Assembly (NCBI GenBank): GCA_020742515.1
Contig: DYWT01000278.1
Coordinates: forward strand, 1 to 35,465
From: Sporosarcina psychrophila
GTDB taxonomy: Bacteria > Bacillota > Bacilli > Bacillales_A > Planococcaceae
Reading direction: 5' to 3'
DNA: 35,465 bases
The notes below the pieces were generated by a model that was not told the DNA's origin, made no database searches, and saw only the letters and a program-made list of their open reading frames with translations. Shown piece after piece: positions 17,501 to 26,952 of the stretch. A program made the position numbers and the translations under genes. Position 1 is the first letter of the stretch; each line of letters begins with the position of its first letter.

Positions 17501-18979
17501 CTACCTATTTAAAGTCTTGATAAATCGTTCACACTCGCTTTGTACTTTAAAAACGCCTGCATCTCCAAGTATTTTGGCAAATTTTATCCCAAGTTCTTTT
17601 TTTAAAAAGTTTTCAATTTGCTCAAGGTTTGATACTTCTCCATACTTATCTTTCATTTGTTCTGCCCATTCCTGATGATAGGTGGCGACAGCACTTGTTT
17701 GATTTAGTAAAAACATCTTGATTTCAGCTAATTCATCTTTAAGACGAGCGGGTAATACTGCGAGTCCCATTACTTCAATAAGCCCAATATTTTCTTTTTT
17801 TATGTGATGGACATCTGTGTGCGGGTGGAAAATCCCAAGTGGGTGGTCAGCTGTAGTCCGATTGTTTCGTAAGACCAGATCGAGTTCAAACTTGTTAGCA
17901 CGCATTCGAGCAATTGGTGTGATGGTATTATGTGGGGTATTTCCACTAAAGGCTCTGATATCCGCTTCCTCATCATTATAATTTTTCCATGTAGTAAGTA
18001 CGTGGTCAGCTGCTTGAATCAATGGTTCTATTTCGTCGCCCTGCAAGCGGATGGTAGTTAGTGGCCATTCTAGGACAGAGGCAGTTATGTGAGTAAACTT
18101 TTCAAAAGTAAATGTAAACGCATTTGTTGCAGTTGTCATTGGGAAATCGTATCTTCCTGTTTGGTAATGATCATGATTCAAAATGGATCCACCGACAATT
18201 GGTAAATCAGCATTTGAACCAATAAAATAATGTGGGAATTTCTCTATAAAAGTAAGTAACCGTTTACAAGTGTCCTTACCAATTTTCATGTCACGATGTT
18301 CTTCAGCTAGTAAAATACTATGTTCATTATAATAAACATAGGGTGAATATTGCAGATACCAATTTTCATTTATAAGTGGTACTTGAATAATACGATGATT
18401 TGCCCTAGCTGGATAACCTGTCCGGCCAGAATACCCTTCGTTTTCTATGCACAATAAACATTTTGGATAATCAACATCATGTTTCAGTTGGCTTTCTCTT
18501 TTAATTTGTTCAGGATCTTTTTCGGGTTTTGACATGTTAATGGTAATATCCATTTCACCATAAATTGTTTCAGCTTTAAAATGGATGTTTTTCTTGATGC
18601 GGTTCATCTGAATGTAATTACTGTTTTTACTTAATTCATAAAAATAATCTGTTGCTTCCTTAGGAGAGTTTCGATATTTTTGTTGAAAGACAGCGTTGAT
18701 AACAGAAGGTCTTGCCACAAAGCAATTCATAATCGATGCCGAAAGTATTTCTTTGTCATCAAACACATCGTCAATCACGTTGTTTTTGATGGCGTAGGCA
18801 ATGATTTTGTCGAGTATATTTGGAATCGAATCATCTGGTTTGCTTTCAGTTGTTGCAGGCATCGATTCGAGATGGAGCAATGCAAGTACTTGGTTCGTTA
18901 CATAAATCTGATCAGTGTCATCGATTAACTCCACCTCGACAGCTTTTCGAATGAGCCCTTTAATCTGTTGGTAAATCAT
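17501..18979 (-). CDS. galT: Galactose-1-phosphate uridylyltransferase, type 2
   Basis: The 492-residue protein transfers UMP from UDP-glucose to galactose 1-phosphate. The length and sequence fit the long Firmicutes type 2 GalT, not the 350-residue HPH type. The active-site histidine motif is NHDHYQ within [19 protein letters not shown]; a second conserved block is [20 protein letters not shown]. The start at 18979 overlaps the galE stop in ATGA, which implies translational coupling. A longer frame from 19078 would overlap galE by about 100 bases and adds residues unlike the family. It is the third gene in the operon. Confidence 0.93.
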   Translation of the reverse strand: MIYQQIKGLIRKAVEVELIDDTDQIYVTNQVLALLHLESMPATTESKPDDSIPNILDKIIAYAIKNNVIDDVFDDKEILSASIMNCFVARPSVINAVFQQKYRNSPKEATDYFYELSKNSNYIQMNRIKKNIHFKAETIYGEMDITINMSKPEKDPEQIKRESQLKHDVDYPKCLLCIENEGYSGRTGYPARANHRIIQVPLINENWYLQYSPYVYYNEHSILLAEEHRDMKIGKDTCKRLLTFIEKFPHYFIGSNADLPIVGGSILNHDHYQTGRYDFPMTTATNAFTFTFEKFTHITASVLEWPLTTIRLQGDEIEPLIQAADHVLTTWKNYNDEEADIRAFSGNTPHNTITPIARMRANKFELDLVLRNNRTTADHPLGIFHPHTDVHHIKKENIGLIEVMGLAVLPARLKDELAEIKMFLLNQTSAVATYHQEWAEQMKDKYGEVSNLEQIENFLKKELGIKFAKILGDAGVFKVQSECERFIKTLNR

Positions 18980-19980
18980 TTCGCCGTCACATCCTTCTGA
19001 TAACCATTCGGGTTGTTGACATGCCAGTTCCAAGCATCTTGAATGATTTTTTCGATCGAAGTTCGTGTTGGTTTCCAACCTAATTGAGTAGCAGCTTTAT
19101 GAGAGCTTGCGATTAGAATACTAGGATCACCCGCACGGCGTTCACCTGTTTTCTCAGGAATTTCATTACCTGTAACTGCCCGTGCTGTATCAATCATATC
19201 TTTGACTGAAAACCCTTGATTACTGCCAAGATTGAAAATGTCACTTTTTCCATTATTGTTTAAATAATTGAGTGCTAGAAGATGTGCATCGATAAGGTCT
19301 TCTACATGTACATAATCACGGATACATGTGCCGTCGGTGGTATCGTAATCTTCTCCAAAAACAGTAATATGTGATCGCTGTTCGAGAGCTACTTGGAGAA
19401 TGATTGGCACGAGATGTGTTTCGGGATGATGATCCTCGCCAATTTCTCCAGATTCCCGCGCACCCGCCACATTGAAATAGCGTAATGCAACATAGCGAAT
19501 GCCATAGGCTAGTTCGCACCATTTTATCATTTTTTCCATCAACAATTTTGTTTCTCCATAAGTACTTGTCGGATTGGTAGGCATCTCTTCTGTGATAGGG
19601 ACAGATTCTGGCTCCCCGTAAGTGGCTGCTGTTGATGAAAAGACAATTTTTTTGACATTAAACTCTGTCATGACTTGCAGTAATACTTGTGTACCATAGA
19701 CATTATTATCAAAGTACTCTAATGGTTTTTCCATGGATTCACCGACAAGGGAATTAGCCGCAAAATGAACTACTGCATCAATGGATTCATTTGTAAATAC
19801 GTTACGCATAAACGCGATGTCTCGGCTATCACCTTCGTAAAATGTTGCATCTGGATGGACGGCTTCCCTGTGTCCCGTTTGCAGATTATCAATTACTACG
19901 ACATCCAACTGTTGATCGATTAGCTGATAAACCGCATGTGAACCGATATATCCAGCTCCACCTAGAACTAATACACTCAT
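18976..19980 (-). CDS. galE: UDP-glucose 4-epimerase
   Basis: The 334-residue short-chain dehydrogenase/reductase-type enzyme interconverts UDP-galactose and UDP-glucose with bound NAD. It has the Rossmann motif GGAGYIG at residues 7-13, the SSTAATYG segment at about 115-122 with the active-site Ser/Thr, and the catalytic pair Y141 and K145 in YGETK. The start codon follows the galK stop directly (TAGATG), with AAGGAG shortly upstream inside galK. Besides the Leloir route it can supply UDP-galactose for cell-envelope sugars. Confidence 0.95.
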   Translation of the reverse strand: MSVLVLGGAGYIGSHAVYQLIDQQLDVVVIDNLQTGHREAVHPDATFYEGDSRDIAFMRNVFTNESIDAVVHFAANSLVGESMEKPLEYFDNNVYGTQVLLQVMTEFNVKKIVFSSTAATYGEPESVPITEEMPTNPTSTYGETKLLMEKMIKWCELAYGIRYVALRYFNVAGARESGEIGEDHHPETHLVPIILQVALEQRSHITVFGEDYDTTDGTCIRDYVHVEDLIDAHLLALNYLNNNGKSDIFNLGSNQGFSVKDMIDTARAVTGNEIPEKTGERRAGDPSILIASSHKAATQLGWKPTRTSIEKIIQDAWNWHVNNPNGYQKDVTAK

Positions 19981-21162
19981 CTAGTACACTCCTTCAGTAA
20001 GTTCTCTTGCTCCATCACCAATTGTAGCGGTGTAAAATGATGCTTCATAACCAATTTTTTCACTATAGATTTTATTGACGTTATTCTTAAAGCTATCAAC
20101 TTTATCCTTTTCAATAATTGCAATCGCACAACCACCAAAACCCGCGCCAGTCATACGGGCACCCACAACACCTTTTTGATTCCAAGCTGCTTGAACAATT
20201 GTATCCAGTTCGATGCCTGTTACTTCATAATCCTGGTGAAGCGATTTATGTGATTCATTCATCAATTGCCCAAAGGCTTCTAAATTACCTTGTTGTAATT
20301 TTTCAAAGGCCTTAACTGTTCGTTCATTCTCGTAGACAGCATGTTTCGCACGTTTTCGGGCAGTTTCATGCTTAATGAGGTGCTTGTGCTGTTCGAATTG
20401 TTCTTTTGTTAATTCACCGAGACTCATGATTTGAAGTGTTGTTTGCAAGTCCGCCAAAGCCTGCACACATTGCGCGCGACGTTCATTATATTTTGAACCA
20501 GCCAATGTCCGTTTCTTATTTGTATTAATGATCATAATCACATGGTTATCCATTTCAATAGGTGCATAGTTGTAAGCTAATGTTTGACAGTTTAATAGGA
20601 TGGCATGTCCTTTTTTACCTTTTCCGATTGCAAATTGATCCATAATTCCACTATTGACGCCGATATAATCATTTTCTACTTTCTGTCCAAGTTGAATCAT
20701 CTTTACACGATCAATTTTCAAATCAAATAGACCTTCTAAAAGGACGCCAGTGACCATTTCAATAGAAGCAGATGAGGAGAGTCCGGCACTGTTAGGAATG
20801 TCACCGTGAAATAAAATATCCATTCCACACGATATTTCGAATCCACTTTCTCTCATATAGTGAATCATTCCTTTAGGGAAATTCGCCCAGCCATGTGATT
20901 CATTATAGGCTAACTCAGCAAGACCACATTCTATGGTCCCTGTGTGAGGGAAGTTCAGCGAATAAAAACGTAACTTCTGATCATCACGTTTTTGAGCAAG
21001 TGCGTATGTGCCAAATGAAATGGAGGCAGGGAACACATGGCCACCATTATAATCCGTATGTTCACCAATTAGATTCATTCGACCTGGCGCAAAAAAAACA
21101 CGTGGTGTTCCGGTTATGTTGAAGAGTGATATAAATTCATTTAGTAAATCTTGTTTTTTCAA
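19981..21162 (-). CDS. galK: Galactokinase
   Basis: The 393-residue GHMP kinase makes galactose 1-phosphate from galactose and ATP. It has the galactokinase signature GRMNLIGEHTDY at residues 27-38, the ATP loop GLSSSAS at 127-133, and the C-terminal GHMP motif ARMTGAGFGGCAIAI. The start is a TTG at 21162, with AGGGGG about 9 bases upstream; the next Met (29) is inside the signature, so TTG is the only workable start. It is the first gene of the operon. A candidate promoter and a palindromic operator lie immediately upstream. Confidence 0.95.
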   Translation of the reverse strand: MKKQDLLNEFISLFNITGTPRVFFAPGRMNLIGEHTDYNGGHVFPASISFGTYALAQKRDDQKLRFYSLNFPHTGTIECGLAELAYNESHGWANFPKGMIHYMRESGFEISCGMDILFHGDIPNSAGLSSSASIEMVTGVLLEGLFDLKIDRVKMIQLGQKVENDYIGVNSGIMDQFAIGKGKKGHAILLNCQTLAYNYAPIEMDNHVIMIINTNKKRTLAGSKYNERRAQCVQALADLQTTLQIMSLGELTKEQFEQHKHLIKHETARKRAKHAVYENERTVKAFEKLQQGNLEAFGQLMNESHKSLHQDYEVTGIELDTIVQAAWNQKGVVGARMTGAGFGGCAIAIIEKDKVDSFKNNVNKIYSEKIGYEASFYTATIGDGARELTEGVY

Positions 21163-21178
21163 AGATTGTTGCCCCCTG

Positions 21179-21205
21179 AAGTTAATAAATTAAATTAATT
21201 AAGTT
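21179..21205 (-). promoter_or_regulatory. Palindromic operator of the gal operon, ROK-repressor type
   Basis: The 27-bp palindrome is centred at 21192; 11 of 13 base pairs are symmetric. Its half-site AAGTTAATAAAT (21179-21190) differs by one base from AAGTTAGTAAAT at 31245-31256. It lies just downstream of the proposed -10, a repressing position. AGTTAGT-type half-sites resemble XylR (ROK) operators, so the ROK repressor encoded at 29969 is a candidate. Confidence 0.5.
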
Positions 21206-21206
21206 T

Positions 21207-21235
21207 AGTGTACTATACTTTGAAAGACTATTCAA
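21207..21235 (-). promoter_or_regulatory. Candidate promoter of the gal operon
   Basis: Read on the minus strand, TTGAAT (21235-21230) and TACACT (21212-21207) are 17 bases apart. The predicted start of transcription falls in the operator palindrome. Confidence 0.45.
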
Positions 21236-21381
21236 TATAGTTCGCCATATGCAAGTGTTAGCAGTAAAGAGGTACATCCACTCAACTTGAAGTCTTTATA
21301 GTCGGATAATCACTGATTTGATTGCAGAGAAACTAGCGATTACTATGAAAGAAATAAAATGAAGATAATGGGGGAGTTAGA

Positions 21382-22362
21382 GTGACCATAAAAGTAGGAA
21401 TTATTGGAACGGGTTACTTCAGTATGTTCCATGCGAAGATATTATCGAAAGTAGCGGATGTTAAGATAACAGCCATATATGGAACAAGTATTGAAAAAGC
21501 CGAGTTAATGGCAGACAAGTTTACGCATGCGAAAGGCTATGATAATTTGGAGGGTATGTTGGACGCTGTAAACTTGGATGCTGTCTATATTTGTGTTCCA
21601 CCAATGGTGCATGGAGAGTTAGAACTGGCATTAATTAAGCGAGGAATTCCATTTTTTGTTGAGAAACCATTTAGTCAAGGAAAAGAAATTCCTTTACAGG
21701 TATTAAAAGGAATCAAGAAAAAGTCTTTACTTACATCAGTAGGTTATCAGTATCGCTATAGTGAATCGATTGCCCATTTAAAAAGCATACTAAACGATCA
21801 GAATATTGGCATTGCCCTTGGACATTATATGGGGAGTATGCCTAAAGTGCCGTGGTGGAAAAATCAATCTTGTTCTGGAGGGCAATTTATTGAACAGACA
21901 ACGCATATTGTTGATCTACTTCGCTATATTCGTGGTGAAGTCGACGAGGTATATTCGTTATTTCGCAACCAGATTCTTTCTGCACAAGACAAATCAGTCA
22001 CTGTTGCGGATGTAGGAACGGTAACCATGAAACTATGTAATGGGATTGTAGCTAACATATCAAACACTTGTATACTCCCTGAAAATGTTGGGAAATCAGG
22101 AATCACTTTATTTACAGATCAAGGTATGCTCGATTGGTCATCAAAACGTTTAGAAATCACAAGAAAAAGTTTAACATCAAAATATATCGATAAGGCTAAC
22201 CCCTACCAAACAGAAAGTGAAGTATTTATCCATGCGGTACGCACAGGTGACTCATCTGGGATTCTATCTGACTACGAGGATGCATATAAGACGCATGAAG
22301 TAACCACTGCTACCTTACAATCAGCAATAACAAGTACACCTGTCAAATTGATAACTAGCTAA
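21382..22362 (+). CDS. Gfo/Idh/MocA-family oxidoreductase divergent from galK
   Basis: The 326-residue protein starts at a GTG preceded by GGGGGAG (21370-21376). It has the Rossmann motif VGIIGTGYFSMFHAK and E94-K95-P96 with the catalytic Lys. The second-domain motif reads GGQFIEQTTHIVDLLRYIRGE: the His is kept but the usual Asp-x-Gly before it is replaced by Gln-Thr-Thr. It is transcribed away from the gal operon from the shared 219-base region that holds the palindrome at 21179-21205, so joint regulation is plausible. It may oxidise or reduce a galactose-related compound; no direct evidence names the substrate. Confidence 0.82.
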   Translation: MTIKVGIIGTGYFSMFHAKILSKVADVKITAIYGTSIEKAELMADKFTHAKGYDNLEGMLDAVNLDAVYICVPPMVHGELELALIKRGIPFFVEKPFSQGKEIPLQVLKGIKKKSLLTSVGYQYRYSESIAHLKSILNDQNIGIALGHYMGSMPKVPWWKNQSCSGGQFIEQTTHIVDLLRYIRGEVDEVYSLFRNQILSAQDKSVTVADVGTVTMKLCNGIVANISNTCILPENVGKSGITLFTDQGMLDWSSKRLEITRKSLTSKYIDKANPYQTESEVFIHAVRTGDSSGILSDYEDAYKTHEVTTATLQSAITSTPVKLITS

Positions 22363-22375
22363 CATCATCAAAGAA

Positions 22376-22413
22376 AACCCTCCCTAATTTGAGTGCGTAA
22401 ATTAGGGAGGGTT
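22376..22413. terminator. Terminator between convergent Gfo/Idh and HAD genes
   Basis: A perfect 15-bp stem (22376-22390 with 22399-22413) has an 8-base loop and AT-rich flanks, and lies between two convergent genes. It probably serves both directions. Confidence 0.8.
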
Positions 22414-22421
22414 ACTTTAAT

Positions 22422-23288
22422 TTAGACCTGTTGTTGCAGAATCGCTTCAATTGCCAAACCAACACCATCATATTCATTTGTTGTTGTGATTTCAGTGCAG
22501 GCAGCTTTTATTGCTGCTGGCGCATTGCCCATAGCAACAGCATGTCCTGCACGTACCATCATTGATAAGTCATTATAGCTATCACCAATTACCATGACAT
22601 TTTCCATTGCAATGCCTTTACTGTTAGCATACTGTTCGACCGCTATCCCTTTTTGTGCATTATGATTTGTGATTTCGAGATTCCCTGCACCCGAAGAACT
22701 GATAGCAAGCCCAGGTAACAGTTGAAGTGCATTTCTAGCGTTATCTAACTGCTGTCTATTATAAGAGGTTCCAAATACTTTATAAATTTCATTTCCGCGT
22801 TGGTTAATTAGCTTATCAAATGAATCAAGTTGAACGATAAAGCCTTTTTCTACTCTTTCCATTACTTCTTGACGGATTTTATCAACAGGGGGAATTTGGT
22901 TCGCGGCTTCAGCAAGTTGAATGAAAGTATCGATTTGATCTTTAATACTTTTTGTATAAATGAGCGTATCTATAAATAATTGATAATCTATTGTGTGAGC
23001 GTCCAAAATTGATGTGATTTCATTGATATCATTTTTAGCGATATGAGTTGCTGCAAGCAATTCTCCGAATTCATCTCTAACTTCGGCTCCATTCAGACAA
23101 ATGTATGAGAGATTCAATCCTTCATCGCTAACAGGACCAAAAGCCTCAGAAAAACTTCGTCCAGTTGCGATTACAACCTCGATTCCATTCGATTGTGCAG
23201 CCAAAATCGCTTGTTTATTTTTGGTACTAATAGAGTGGTCAGGACTTAATATTGTCCCATCCATATCGATTGCAATTAGGCGTATCAT
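22422..23288 (-). CDS. Cof-type HAD-family sugar-phosphate phosphatase
   Basis: The 288-residue HAD hydrolase has the nucleophile motif DMDGT with D8 and D10, a Cof-type C2 cap in the middle, and the C-terminal motif VIGDSYNDLSMM that holds the metal-binding Asp residues. The family removes phosphate from sugar phosphates, pyridoxal phosphate or flavin phosphate and is usually promiscuous. AAAGGGGA upstream fixes the ATG. It is a single-gene minus-strand unit. Given the sugar genes around it, relief of sugar-phosphate stress is a reasonable guess and no more. Confidence 0.85.
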   Translation of the reverse strand: MIRLIAIDMDGTILSPDHSISTKNKQAILAAQSNGIEVVIATGRSFSEAFGPVSDEGLNLSYICLNGAEVRDEFGELLAATHIAKNDINEITSILDAHTIDYQLFIDTLIYTKSIKDQIDTFIQLAEAANQIPPVDKIRQEVMERVEKGFIVQLDSFDKLINQRGNEIYKVFGTSYNRQQLDNARNALQLLPGLAISSSGAGNLEITNHNAQKGIAVEQYANSKGIAMENVMVIGDSYNDLSMMVRAGHAVAMGNAPAAIKAACTEITTTNEYDGVGLAIEAILQQQV

Positions 23289-23510
23289 AATTGTCCCCTT
23301 TCTTCTACATAGAGACTGATAATACCAATGAATGCGTTAAATATCAACTTGGCAGTTCGACTGTACTTTCCATATAGCTATTAATTTAGACAATAAGATA
23401 AATTGACTTGAAAAAATACGGCGATGGAAGGATTGAAGTCCAAGACGGATTTGCTTTTTATTTCTCAATATTCCCTGTAGACTGAATAATCAATATATGG
23501 TAATGTTGAG

Positions 23511-23545
23511 AAAATTGTATGGTGAATATTTTACCAAATAATTTT
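23511..23545 (+). promoter_or_regulatory. Palindromic operator upstream of the second sugar importer
   Basis: A 35-bp inverted repeat is centred at 23528, with 13 of 17 pairs matching. Its core GTGAATATTTTACC (23522-23535) matches GTAAATATTTTACC at 31251-31264 in 13 of 14 bases. It is probably a repressor site shared with the OppA-like gene. Confidence 0.5.
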
Positions 23546-23565
23546 ATTGACTCTTTATCTGGCTG

Positions 23566-23579
23566 TGGAAGCGTATTCA
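23566..23579 (+). promoter_or_regulatory. CcpA cre-like site
   Basis: TGGAAGCGTATTCA matches the cre consensus TGWAARCGYTWNCW at 12 of 14 positions. It would allow glucose repression of the galactoside importer operon. Confidence 0.4.
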
Positions 23580-23694
23580 AAAGGGTGTATCGAGATTCAT
23601 AGGTAGAATTAAAAATTTAGCGGGGTGATTGTGTTTTTTTATAATCTTTGGGTTACTGAACAATTATGTTAATCAAAAAGGGGAGGGTATTAGT

Positions 23695-25065
23695 ATGAAA
23701 TCTGTTTTAGGCAAAATGATAATGTTATTGGCTCTATTCACAGTAATTTCGGCGGGTTGCAGTAATGAGAAAGAAGCTGGAAAAGAAGGTATGCCAGCTA
23801 AGGGAGGAGATGCCAACACTGATAGTAAAGAGTTGGAAGTTGCCGTTTTCCAAGGTGGTTATGGGGACGCGTTTTGGAAGCAGCTTGCTGAAAACTTCGA
23901 AAAAGAGAATCCGGGCACAAAGGTTAACGTAACAGCGAACCCGGATATTGGTGAAATGATTAGACCGAAAATCATTGCAGGAAATCCACCTGATGTCGTC
24001 TATCTAAACCAAACAGATCCTTCAGGTGTCACACAAGGATTAATAAAAGAGCATGGTCTTACAGATTTGACTGATTTATTTGACGGCAATGCAATTGATG
24101 AAGACGTACCATTGAAAGATAAAATTCTACCCGGTGTATTGGAATCCGTTTATATGACACCGTACGGCGACGGTAAAATCTACATGGCACCATATAACTA
24201 TAACGTAATGGGTCTTTGGTACAACAAAACACTATTTGATGAAAAAAGTATCCCATTACCAAAAACATGGGATGAATTATTAGATTTAAACTCTGTTGCA
24301 AAAGAAAACGGTCGTGCATTATTCACATATCAAGGTACTGTACCTAGCTACTTAGAAGAGATTCTAATTCCGGCAGTTTACTCGCTTGGTGGACAAGAAG
24401 CGCTGGATCAAATGCTAACGTATGATCCTGAATTCTGGAAAACTGAAACAGCACTTGAAGCATTAGGGATTTTCGAAAAGCTTGCCCAAGAAGATAATGC
24501 ATTGATGAATGGAACAGTTGCACTGGACCATACACAATCACAGACATCCTTTATGCAAGGGAAAGCTATGTTTATTCCTAATGGTAACTGGTTTGAAGGA
24601 GAAATGACAGAAGCGCCAAGAGAAGAGGGTTTTGAATTTGGTTTCCTTGGAATCCCAACTTTCAACGCTAACGATCCACTTCTTGCATTGAATTCTATGG
24701 AACAAATGTATATCCCTAAAGGCGCTGCTAATCCAGAGCTTGCAAAGGAATTTTTACGCTTCATGTATTCACAAGAAAATGTGAAGTTGAATGGTGAATT
24801 AACGAAAGCATCCATGGCGGTAGTTGGTGGTGCTGACTTAGTAGCCGACTACTTATCAGAATCAACTTATAATGTCTTTAAAGCAGTTGAGTCAGGTATG
24901 TATTCTATGTCTGGTAACTTTGCACCTGTACCAACGGGTGTAAATGTTGATCCACGTGAAGTCTTATTCGATCAAGTTGCTAGTATTATGAATAAGGAAA
25001 TGACTGTTCAAGAATGGGCGGATAAGATGTATGAGACCTATTCAAAAGTTGAAGAGAAAAAGTGA
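23695..25065 (+). CDS. Sugar ABC importer, substrate-binding lipoprotein (second system)
   Basis: The 456-residue lipoprotein has the signal peptide lipobox ISAGC with Cys22, then a family 1 sugar-binding domain (AENFEKENPGTKVNV, GNPPDVVYLNQ, YNYNVMGLWYNKTLFDEKSI, FMQGKAMFIPNGNW). The ATG at 23695 follows GGGGAGGG at 23680-23687; an earlier in-frame start at 23629 lacks such a site and would spoil the signal peptide. It delivers its ligand to the permeases at 25176 and 26073. The GH35 beta-galactosidase downstream makes a beta-galactoside or galacto-oligosaccharide the likely ligand, by inference. Confidence 0.88.
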   Translation: MKSVLGKMIMLLALFTVISAGCSNEKEAGKEGMPAKGGDANTDSKELEVAVFQGGYGDAFWKQLAENFEKENPGTKVNVTANPDIGEMIRPKIIAGNPPDVVYLNQTDPSGVTQGLIKEHGLTDLTDLFDGNAIDEDVPLKDKILPGVLESVYMTPYGDGKIYMAPYNYNVMGLWYNKTLFDEKSIPLPKTWDELLDLNSVAKENGRALFTYQGTVPSYLEEILIPAVYSLGGQEALDQMLTYDPEFWKTETALEALGIFEKLAQEDNALMNGTVALDHTQSQTSFMQGKAMFIPNGNWFEGEMTEAPREEGFEFGFLGIPTFNANDPLLALNSMEQMYIPKGAANPELAKEFLRFMYSQENVKLNGELTKASMAVVGGADLVADYLSESTYNVFKAVESGMYSMSGNFAPVPTGVNVDPREVLFDQVASIMNKEMTVQEWADKMYETYSKVEEKK

Positions 25066-25089
25066 TCCAAATCGATTAAATTGAACAAC

Positions 25090-25121
25090 ATTCCCCTAGT
25101 CTAGCAGTAGATTAGGGGAAT
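25090..25121 (+). other. Intercistronic hairpin after the second binding-protein gene
   Basis: The segments 25090-25102 and 25109-25121 pair over 13 bp with one G-U wobble and a 6-base loop. No T-run follows. It occupies the same place as the hairpins in the first importer operon, so a message-protecting or attenuating role is likely. Confidence 0.6.
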
Positions 25122-25175
25122 ACTTCTAAAAGAAATTACATAAAAGTCAAATAGTTTCGAAGGTAGGTGTTTATC

Positions 25176-26057
25176 ATGAAAAGTAAAGAGCGAACAGCTT
25201 TTATATTATTTTGTATCTTGCCGACATTGGCTATATTTTCGATATTTATAGTCTATCCGGTAACACAGGTTTTCATTAAATCTATGTATAGTAGTTCGGG
25301 TTTTGGGGGGAATGAAGAATTTATCGGATTGGCTAACTTTGTCGAATTATTTCAAGATGATATTTTTCTTCAATCATTAAAAAATACAGGTTTTCTGATG
25401 TTAGTTGTTCCGGCTATTACACTGTTCTTATCCCTGGTGTTTGCTTCAATCTTATCTTTTGGCGAGTTAAGAGAAAAACACTTATATCGGACTATTTTCT
25501 TTTTCCCGAGTATCCTATCCTTTGTTGTTATCGGAATCCTTTGGGCTTTCATTTACCACCCGAATATGGGGATTATCAATGAAGTGCTCAATTGGATGGG
25601 ATTAGATCAGTTTGCCTTAACATGGCTAGGGAGTAAAGATACCGTGTTATGGGCTATTGCACTTGTGATGGTGTGGCAGGCTGTTGGTTATTATATGGTC
25701 ATGTACCTTGCTGGAATGGATGGTGTTCCAAGGGAACTCTATGAAGCTGCTTCTTTAGACGGTGCAAACGCTATACAGCAATTTTTCAAAATTACTGTCC
25801 CTATGCTATGGGAAATCATTCGTATCACCATTATTTTTAGTATTAATGGAGTACTGAATATCAGTTTTGTTATTGTAATTGTCATGACAGCCGGTGGACC
25901 GAATAATGCCTCGCAAGTTGCACTGACGTATATGTACAAACAAGCCTTCGTTAATGCAAACTTTGGCTATGCGATGGCAATCGCGGTTATCGTCTTCTCG
26001 GTATCGTTAGTACTGTCATTTATTAGTAATAAACTAACCGAACGAGAGGCTCACTAG
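25176..26057 (+). CDS. Sugar ABC importer permease (MalF type, second system)
   Basis: The 293-residue protein has about six membrane segments and the EAA loop GVPRELYEAASLDGANAIQQ followed by FFKITVPMLWE. The ATG at 25176 follows AGGTG at 25165-25169; a GTG at 25167 overlaps that site. It forms the channel with the next permease, whose ATG lies 15 bases after this stop. As in the first operon, no ATPase is encoded nearby. Confidence 0.88.
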   Translation: MKSKERTAFILFCILPTLAIFSIFIVYPVTQVFIKSMYSSSGFGGNEEFIGLANFVELFQDDIFLQSLKNTGFLMLVVPAITLFLSLVFASILSFGELREKHLYRTIFFFPSILSFVVIGILWAFIYHPNMGIINEVLNWMGLDQFALTWLGSKDTVLWAIALVMVWQAVGYYMVMYLAGMDGVPRELYEAASLDGANAIQQFFKITVPMLWEIIRITIIFSINGVLNISFVIVIVMTAGGPNNASQVALTYMYKQAFVNANFGYAMAIAVIVFSVSLVLSFISNKLTEREAH

Positions 26058-26072
26058 TATGGAGGTGGCAAG

Positions 26073-26921
26073 ATGAGTGGAAGTAAAGGGTTGAAACAAA
26101 AAGGTTCTAAACTATTGTTGAGAATTGTGTTGTTAACGGCAACGTTTATATTTGTCTATCCACTTGTGTGGAACCTACTGGCATCACTGAAAACTAATAA
26201 GGAAATTATGAGCAGCCCATGGGGATTTCCTGCCGTGCTACAGTTTGAAAACTTTGTGCGGGCATTTACGGAATCGAGTATGGGAGAATTTATCATTAAC
26301 TCCTTCTTAGTAACAGGTCTTTCAATGTTGCTCTTGCTTATTTTGGTTATTCCAACAGCCTATGCGTTATCCCGTTTTGATTTTAAAGGAAGAAAGATTT
26401 TACATAACTTTTATATGGCGGGGTTATTTATTCAACCCGTTTATATAATGATTCCTCTGTTTTTGATGTTGAATAATCTTCATATGTTAGATAATCGTTT
26501 TTGGTTGAGTCTTATCTATGCAGCAGGAGCATTACCTTTTTCAATATATTTGCTAACAGGGTTTATGCGTTCTATCCCGAAGGAGTATGAGGAATCGGCG
26601 TTTATCGACGGCAGCGGTTATTTCCGTACGCTAATCAGTATCATTGTGCCGCTTGCAAGACCAGGTATATTAACGGTAATCATTTTCAATTTCTTTACGT
26701 TTTGGAATGAATATGCACTGGCGTTAGTTTTAATATCAAGTGATGAGAAGAAAACCATACCTGTAGGGCTTGCAAATTTAATGGAGGTGCAACGATTTGC
26801 AACGGATTGGGCAGCATTATTTGCGGGTCTTGTGCTCGTCTTACTTCCGACGATTACGCTCTATGCATTAACACAGAAGAAGTTGACAGAAGGTATGTCG
26901 ATGGGTGGACTAAAGGGGTAA
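26073..26921 (+). CDS. Sugar ABC importer permease (MalG type, second system)
   Basis: The 282-residue protein has six predicted membrane segments and the EAA loop SIPKEYEESAFIDGSGYFRT followed by LISIIVPLARPG. GGAGGTGG at 26061 supports the ATG. The tail QKKLTEGMSMGGLKG is the usual MalG-type ending. The beta-galactosidase gene begins within 31 bases, so uptake and hydrolysis are in one transcript. Confidence 0.88.
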   Translation: MSGSKGLKQKGSKLLLRIVLLTATFIFVYPLVWNLLASLKTNKEIMSSPWGFPAVLQFENFVRAFTESSMGEFIINSFLVTGLSMLLLLILVIPTAYALSRFDFKGRKILHNFYMAGLFIQPVYIMIPLFLMLNNLHMLDNRFWLSLIYAAGALPFSIYLLTGFMRSIPKEYEESAFIDGSGYFRTLISIIVPLARPGILTVIIFNFFTFWNEYALALVLISSDEKKTIPVGLANLMEVQRFATDWAALFAGLVLVLLPTITLYALTQKKLTEGMSMGGLKG

Positions 26922-26952
26922 TCATAAAATGATGACAAAAGGAGTTGTAGTA

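Larger units (their letters stand above)
23289..23694. other. 406-base intergenic region upstream of the second importer
   Basis: No convincing gene is present. The region is AT-rich and holds the 35-bp palindrome at 23511-23545 and a cre-like site at 23566-23579. A frame open from 23629 lacks a start signal before the importer gene. I could not place a well-matched promoter. Confidence 0.6.

Noticed and set aside
24408-24815. A 135-codon minus-strand frame inside the second binding-protein gene
   Set aside because: It is a shadow of a well-supported lipoprotein gene and has no start signal.
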